From Algorimicrobium sediminis (lineage in GTDB: Bacteria > Bacteroidota > Bacteroidia > Flavobacteriales > Flavobacteriaceae), in assembly GCF_042684585.1 (NCBI RefSeq), contig NZ_JBHULS010000002.1:620001-684000 (forward strand): 64,000 nucleotides of DNA. Reading direction: 5' to 3'. The notes below the pieces were generated by a model, which was not told the DNA's origin, did no database searches, and saw only the letters and a list, made by a program, of their open reading frames with translations. The position numbers and the translations under genes are program-made. Position 1 is the stretch's first letter, and every line of letters starts with the position of its first letter. Shown here in pieces: positions 60,639 to 64,000 of this stretch.

Positions 60639-61283
60639 TTAAAGTGGTTTTCCTATTACCAATGTATTGGTGCCTAAAACTTTTTTGTGGACTGCTACTT
60701 GGTACATATGCGTTTTTAAGAAGCTTATAATTGTTTCCAGTTGGTAGTTTGGCTCCGGGCTAACAGCAGCATTAAACAGTATGGCAGCGTTTGGGCTTGC
60801 TATATTTAAAACAGCCTTCCAAAATGTTAGGCTTAAAAATTGCTTGGGTACTTGGGTATCAATAAAAATATCGATAATAATAAGATCAAATTTTTTGGAG
60901 GTATTTGCCACGTAAATACGAGCATCTTCACATACAATATGTAAGTTTTTTGAAGGAGCTATTTGAAATTCCTCCTTGGCTATTTTTATTACAGTCGCAT
61001 CAATGTCCACGGCTGTGATGGCTTTTTGGTAATTAAAATCCTCCCGAAGTGTTTGCACAACGCTGCCACCGCCTAAACCTAAAACCAACACGCTGTTCAC
61101 GGGCGCTAGATTTATGTTTTTCAAGCCAAACTTTAATATTTCTTGTAGCGAACCATAGGAGTAATTGGCATTTTTTGTGTTTAAGTATTTTTTACCGTTA
61201 TACCAAGTAATTTCCAAATTACCGCTAACAGCCGATGCGACTTTAGTAGTAATAGGGTAGAGGTAACTTAAAAATTTGAGCAT
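60639..61283 (-). CDS. Spermidine-synthase-like methyltransferase-fold protein
   Basis: A 214-residue soluble protein with the spermidine-synthase type Rossmann fold: motif I VLVLGLGGGSVVQTLREDF, motif II ITAVDIDATVIKIAKEEF, and DARIYVANTSKKFDLIIIDI. It lacks the N-terminal domain of full spermidine synthases, so the acceptor is unknown. It lies 35 bases downstream of the lipoate ligase gene's start side on the same strand, probably in one unit. Confidence 0.8.
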   Translation of the reverse strand: MLKFLSYLYPITTKVASAVSGNLEITWYNGKKYLNTKNANYSYGSLQEILKFGLKNINLAPVNSVLVLGLGGGSVVQTLREDFNYQKAITAVDIDATVIKIAKEEFQIAPSKNLHIVCEDARIYVANTSKKFDLIIIDIFIDTQVPKQFLSLTFWKAVLNIASPNAAILFNAAVSPEPNYQLETIISFLKTHMYQVAVHKKVLGTNTLVIGKPL

Positions 61284-61318
61284 GGGCTTGGGTGTGCGTT
61301 ATGGCAAACTAAAAATGG

Positions 61319-62317
61319 TTAATCCGTTCCAGCTAGTAGGTTAATAAATTCGGTTTTAGGAAGCGTACCAAAATAGCCAGTTAAATTAAGGTTGTTTAAT
61401 TGGTTTTCTATGGCTGTTTTTTGGTAAGGTACCCCAATTAATAGGGCTTCTAAATCGGAAATAGGTTGCCTACCAAAAAAGTCGCCAAATATTTTAATAT
61501 CCGAAATCCGCCCCTTTTCTACAAAAACACGCATATCTATTTCGCCAATGGCAAAACGCTTTTGTCGTTGTATGTTAAATTTAGGCGAACGGCCATAATT
61601 CCATTCCCATAAGTCGTATTTCTCTGCTTTTAAATCCCGAACAGCTTGCCACTCGGTTTCGGTTAATTTATAGGTTTCAAAGGGTTCACTAGCTTGGTAT
61701 AATCCAGCTAGCAGGTTGTTTTTAAAAGCCGCCATGCTTAACGGTTTAGATAAGAAATCGGTTATATTAGCCACACGACTTCTAACCGATTTGTGGCCTT
61801 TGGATGCTATTTTATCCAATTTAACGTGCAAGGCTTTAGCAACCTCGTCCATATTTGTATTGAATAAAAGCGTACCATGACTAATCATGCGTTTGCCGGT
61901 AGAAAATTGTGCTGTACCCGATATTTTTTGATTAGTCACTAAAATATCATTTCTACCTTTTAAAGCGGCAGGTACGCCCATGTTATTTAAAACCGAAATT
62001 ACAGGAGCTGTAAATTTTTCAAAATTGCTTATCTGTTGGCCATCATGGTCGGTAATAAAGCTAAAATTTAAATTTCCTAAATCGTGGTATACGGCGCCTC
62101 CTCCCGAAATACGACGTACGACATGTATGTTTTGAGCCGAAATGTAGTTTGGGTTTATTTCTTCAATGGTGTTTTGGTTTCTTCCTATAATAACCGACGG
62201 CTCGTTTATATAAAACAGTAAATAATTGGTGGAGGCATCAAAATGGCGCAACGCATACTCCTCTAGAGCTAAATTTAATTTGGGATTGGTGTGCCCTTCG
62301 TTGTCTATAAATATCAT
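61319..62317 (-). CDS. lplA: Lipoate--protein ligase
   Basis: A 332-residue enzyme that attaches lipoate to the E2 and GcvH proteins. The lipoate-binding motif VRRISGGGAVYHDLGNLNFS is complete, and KGRNDILVTNQKISGTAQF with the conserved lysine follows. The C-terminal accessory domain (about 250-332) makes it an LplA-type two-domain ligase. Confidence 0.92.
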   Translation of the reverse strand: MIFIDNEGHTNPKLNLALEEYALRHFDASTNYLLFYINEPSVIIGRNQNTIEEINPNYISAQNIHVVRRISGGGAVYHDLGNLNFSFITDHDGQQISNFEKFTAPVISVLNNMGVPAALKGRNDILVTNQKISGTAQFSTGKRMISHGTLLFNTNMDEVAKALHVKLDKIASKGHKSVRSRVANITDFLSKPLSMAAFKNNLLAGLYQASEPFETYKLTETEWQAVRDLKAEKYDLWEWNYGRSPKFNIQRQKRFAIGEIDMRVFVEKGRISDIKIFGDFFGRQPISDLEALLIGVPYQKTAIENQLNNLNLTGYFGTLPKTEFINLLAGTD

Positions 62318-62401
62318 AGCAGTTAGGTAATTTAATGACTAATTTGCTGTTAAACGGGTGTGTTTTAGACCTGCTAAAAACAGCTTTGCTTTAAAACAGG
62401 T

Positions 62402-63019
62402 TTAAGCACGCTTTTTGCCTACAAATCTTATAACACGCGCTTGGCCGTTATGGTATAGCCCTTCTTGTAAGGTAACTTCTTGTTCTTCCAATTGGATAAT
62501 ATCGAAATCTGAAAATAGTTGTGCCATTTCTTCGGTGGTAAACAACATATTTTTATCGCCTGGGCCACCAACTTCTGGATTTTTTTCGCGAAGTTCTAAA
62601 TTAGTTACCGCAAAACCTTCCAATATAATATAGCCATTTGGTTTTACGAGTGTGGCCAATTGGCGGTGTAAGCTGTTTTTAATGTCTGCTGGAAAATGCG
62701 CGTATATTAAGGCAAGCGCATCAAAACTAGCAGGTTTTAAATTAAGGTCATCCAGGGTTCCAACTTGGTAGTTTATTTTTACGCGCTCTGTGTTAGCCAA
62801 GGCTAAAGCCTTTTTCTGGCCGGCGTCGCTAATGTCGAAGGCAACAACATCCAAGCCTAATTTAGCAGCGTAAACAGCGTTTCGACCTTCGCCTTCGGCT
62901 GGTAATAAAATGCTGCCCGATAATTGTAAGGTTTCCAAGGTGTCTTTAAAAAAAGTATTGGGCGTTGTGCCATAGGCAAAAGCGGCGTTTTGGTAACGAC
63001 TATTCCAAAATTCTTTCAT
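62402..63019 (-). CDS. SAM-dependent methyltransferase (TehB/thiopurine-like)
   Basis: A 205-residue methyltransferase with FWNSRYQNAAFAYGTTPNTF at the start, motif I as SILLPAEGEGRNAVYAAKLG (glycine-rich SAM-binding turn altered to AEGEGRN), and motif II VVAFDISDAGQKKALALAN. The GPGDKNMLFTTEEMAQLF segment is typical of the TehB-like small-molecule methyltransferases. The substrate is unknown. Confidence 0.88.
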   Translation of the reverse strand: MKEFWNSRYQNAAFAYGTTPNTFFKDTLETLQLSGSILLPAEGEGRNAVYAAKLGLDVVAFDISDAGQKKALALANTERVKINYQVGTLDDLNLKPASFDALALIYAHFPADIKNSLHRQLATLVKPNGYIILEGFAVTNLELREKNPEVGGPGDKNMLFTTEEMAQLFSDFDIIQLEEQEVTLQEGLYHNGQARVIRFVGKKRA

Positions 63020-63112
63020 GATTTTATATCTTTTTTCTAACGATTCAGTTTGTTTGGAAAGATACTAAATAAAACAAAAAAAGACTAGTATTACAGAGGC
63101 TTTAACCCGCGT

Positions 63113-63580
63113 TTATGGCCAACTGCTAATGTTAGGAACAAGCGCTAAAATGGCTGGCATATCCGATATAAAAGCTATTTTATAAAGCGCTGTTTTCTGA
63201 TTGCTGGAGTAGTATTTAACGGTTAATATGTTATTTTTAGAATCGTATAAAAAGGTATTGGTAGGAGTGGTTCCAGAAGCAGTTAATTTAAAATTGGGTA
63301 CCAGCTGCTTGGCAAGTGTATGAAATCGCTTATTGGAAATTCCTTGTTGGTTGGTAATTTCAATACCAGTAACTAAATGCGCTTGGTTATAAGTAAATTG
63401 AATGGTTTCTGTGGAGGTTAGCTTTTTTAGCTCTACCGTACTGTTTTTCGTATTAAATTGTGTTAAGTTAGCTTGGCCATATGTTTGCTGAATGCTGCTA
63501 TACGACACATGTAGTTGCGAAAATCCAGCAAAAGTGGCCATTATAAAAAGTACTGTTAAAAAGTGTTTTATGTTTAGCAT
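63113..63580 (-). CDS. Hypothetical exported protein
   Basis: A 155-residue protein with a signal peptide (about 1-21, ending TFAGFSQ), then a small beta-rich domain (VELKKLTSTETIQFTYNQAH). No family recognised. It is separated by 93 bases from the methyltransferase gene and may be its operon mate. Confidence 0.65.
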   Translation of the reverse strand: MLNIKHFLTVLFIMATFAGFSQLHVSYSSIQQTYGQANLTQFNTKNSTVELKKLTSTETIQFTYNQAHLVTGIEITNQQGISNKRFHTLAKQLVPNFKLTASGTTPTNTFLYDSKNNILTVKYYSSNQKTALYKIAFISDMPAILALVPNISSWP

Positions 63581-63919
63581 GGGTTGTTAATACGACCAAA
63601 ATTATAATAGAGTAAAAGGTAGTTATAAAATAACAATAACGAAAATCTAAATCAGGTTTTTAGTAATTATGGTAACCTGGCACCGTGAATTAGCCTTAAG
63701 GCTTCTTTATAAATAGTTGTGTTTCATACAAAAAAAGCAGGCCGCACAATCACCACATTTGGTTTTTTTGCAAACACATAAGCCAACGCTCAAAAAATCA
63801 AAAGAGCTATTTCTAGCCTTTGCGCTTTAGAAAATATTGAAAAGATTGTGAATAAAAATATAGAAACTGACCGACCAAAACAGCAAACTTTATTAACTTG
63901 TACGGTTAAATGAGAGATA
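63581..63919. other. Intergenic region, no gene seen
   Basis: About 340 bases; the frames on both strands are short. It contains the 12-base palindrome AGCCTTAAGGCT near 63690. Nothing else stands out. Confidence 0.55.
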
Positions 63920-64000
63920 ATGATTAAAGAAAGAATTGATATAGAAAACATTGACAGACAGCTATTTGAAATAAAAGTAGTTGAACCAGACAACTCTAAA
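63920..64000 (+). CDS. Possible start of an unknown protein (partial)
   Basis: An ATG at 63920 opens a frame of 27 codons that runs to the window edge: MIKERIDIENIDRQLFEIKV then a few more residues. Codon use looks normal. With no C-terminal part, neither the family nor the reality of the gene can be judged. Confidence 0.4.
   Translation, partial: MIKERIDIENIDRQLFEIKVVEPDNSK

Noticed and set aside
63790..63993. A 67-codon minus-strand frame at the right edge
   Set aside because: Its Phe/Ile/Ser-rich composition and overlap with the better plus-strand start at 63920 make it unlikely.

Overview
The window is AT-rich chromosomal DNA from a member of the Flavobacteriaceae (Bacteroidota). The evidence is a gliding lipoprotein GldH next to RicT and PBP1A, a secreted M43 protease with a type IX secretion C-terminal domain, several GLPGLI proteins with CarboxypepD_reg/TonB-type outer-membrane proteins, a fused Bacteroidota-type thioesterase and HU/SPOR protein set, and many promoters of the Bacteroidota form TAnnTTTG. 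No tRNA, rRNA, CRISPR, transposase or integrase was recognised.

Layout. 1-5.2 kb: haem genes (end of hemF, a YchJ-like protein, hemB), then a CNNM/CBS membrane protein, an Ogt-type methyltransferase, a serine hydrolase and a PolB-like exonuclease. 5.4-12.1 kb: T9SS-exported M43 protease, a fused double ABC ATPase, and a CoA-transferase pair (scoA, scoB) split by a decayed four-helix-bundle cassette. 12.2-22.7 kb: an all-minus-strand array of three related modules, each made of a repeated ~330-bp leader, a short secreted peptide, one or two GLPGLI proteins and (in two of three) a large outer-membrane receptor-like protein. 23.2-37.4 kb: carotenoid-type genes (UbiA prenyltransferase, CrtI), PBP1A, gldH, ricT, trhO, recA, an ECF sigma factor with a membrane-anchored partner, plsC and trpS.

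37.4-47.7 kb is an accessory island. It carries four tandem minus-strand cassettes. Each encodes a lipoprotein with a shared N-terminal part, followed by small exported or membrane partner genes. Three of the lipoproteins end in an HExxH zincin-like domain and the fourth is cut short. Between cassettes lie copies of the 3' end of an acyl-CoA thioesterase gene (the intact gene is at 50.3 kb). At the far end is a copy of the 3' end of trpS, whose intact gene borders the near end. Every cassette has the same promoter, and a 10-bp tandem repeat sits inside the first codons of the signal peptide. Repeat numbers are 2, 2, 2 and 3; only 1 or 4 copies would put the promoter-proximal start codon in frame with the lipoprotein. 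This looks like a phase-variable, gene-end-associated cassette system and is the most unusual feature of the window.

47.8-64 kb is mostly ordinary: dprA, an HU-SPOR protein, the thioesterase, a CDP-alcohol phosphotransferase, gpsA, a threonine-dehydrogenase-type SDR, an M13 peptidase, TPR, CBS, spermidine-synthase-like, lipoate ligase and methyltransferase genes, and several unknown lipoproteins. All functions are read from translated sequence by eye; no database search was possible.
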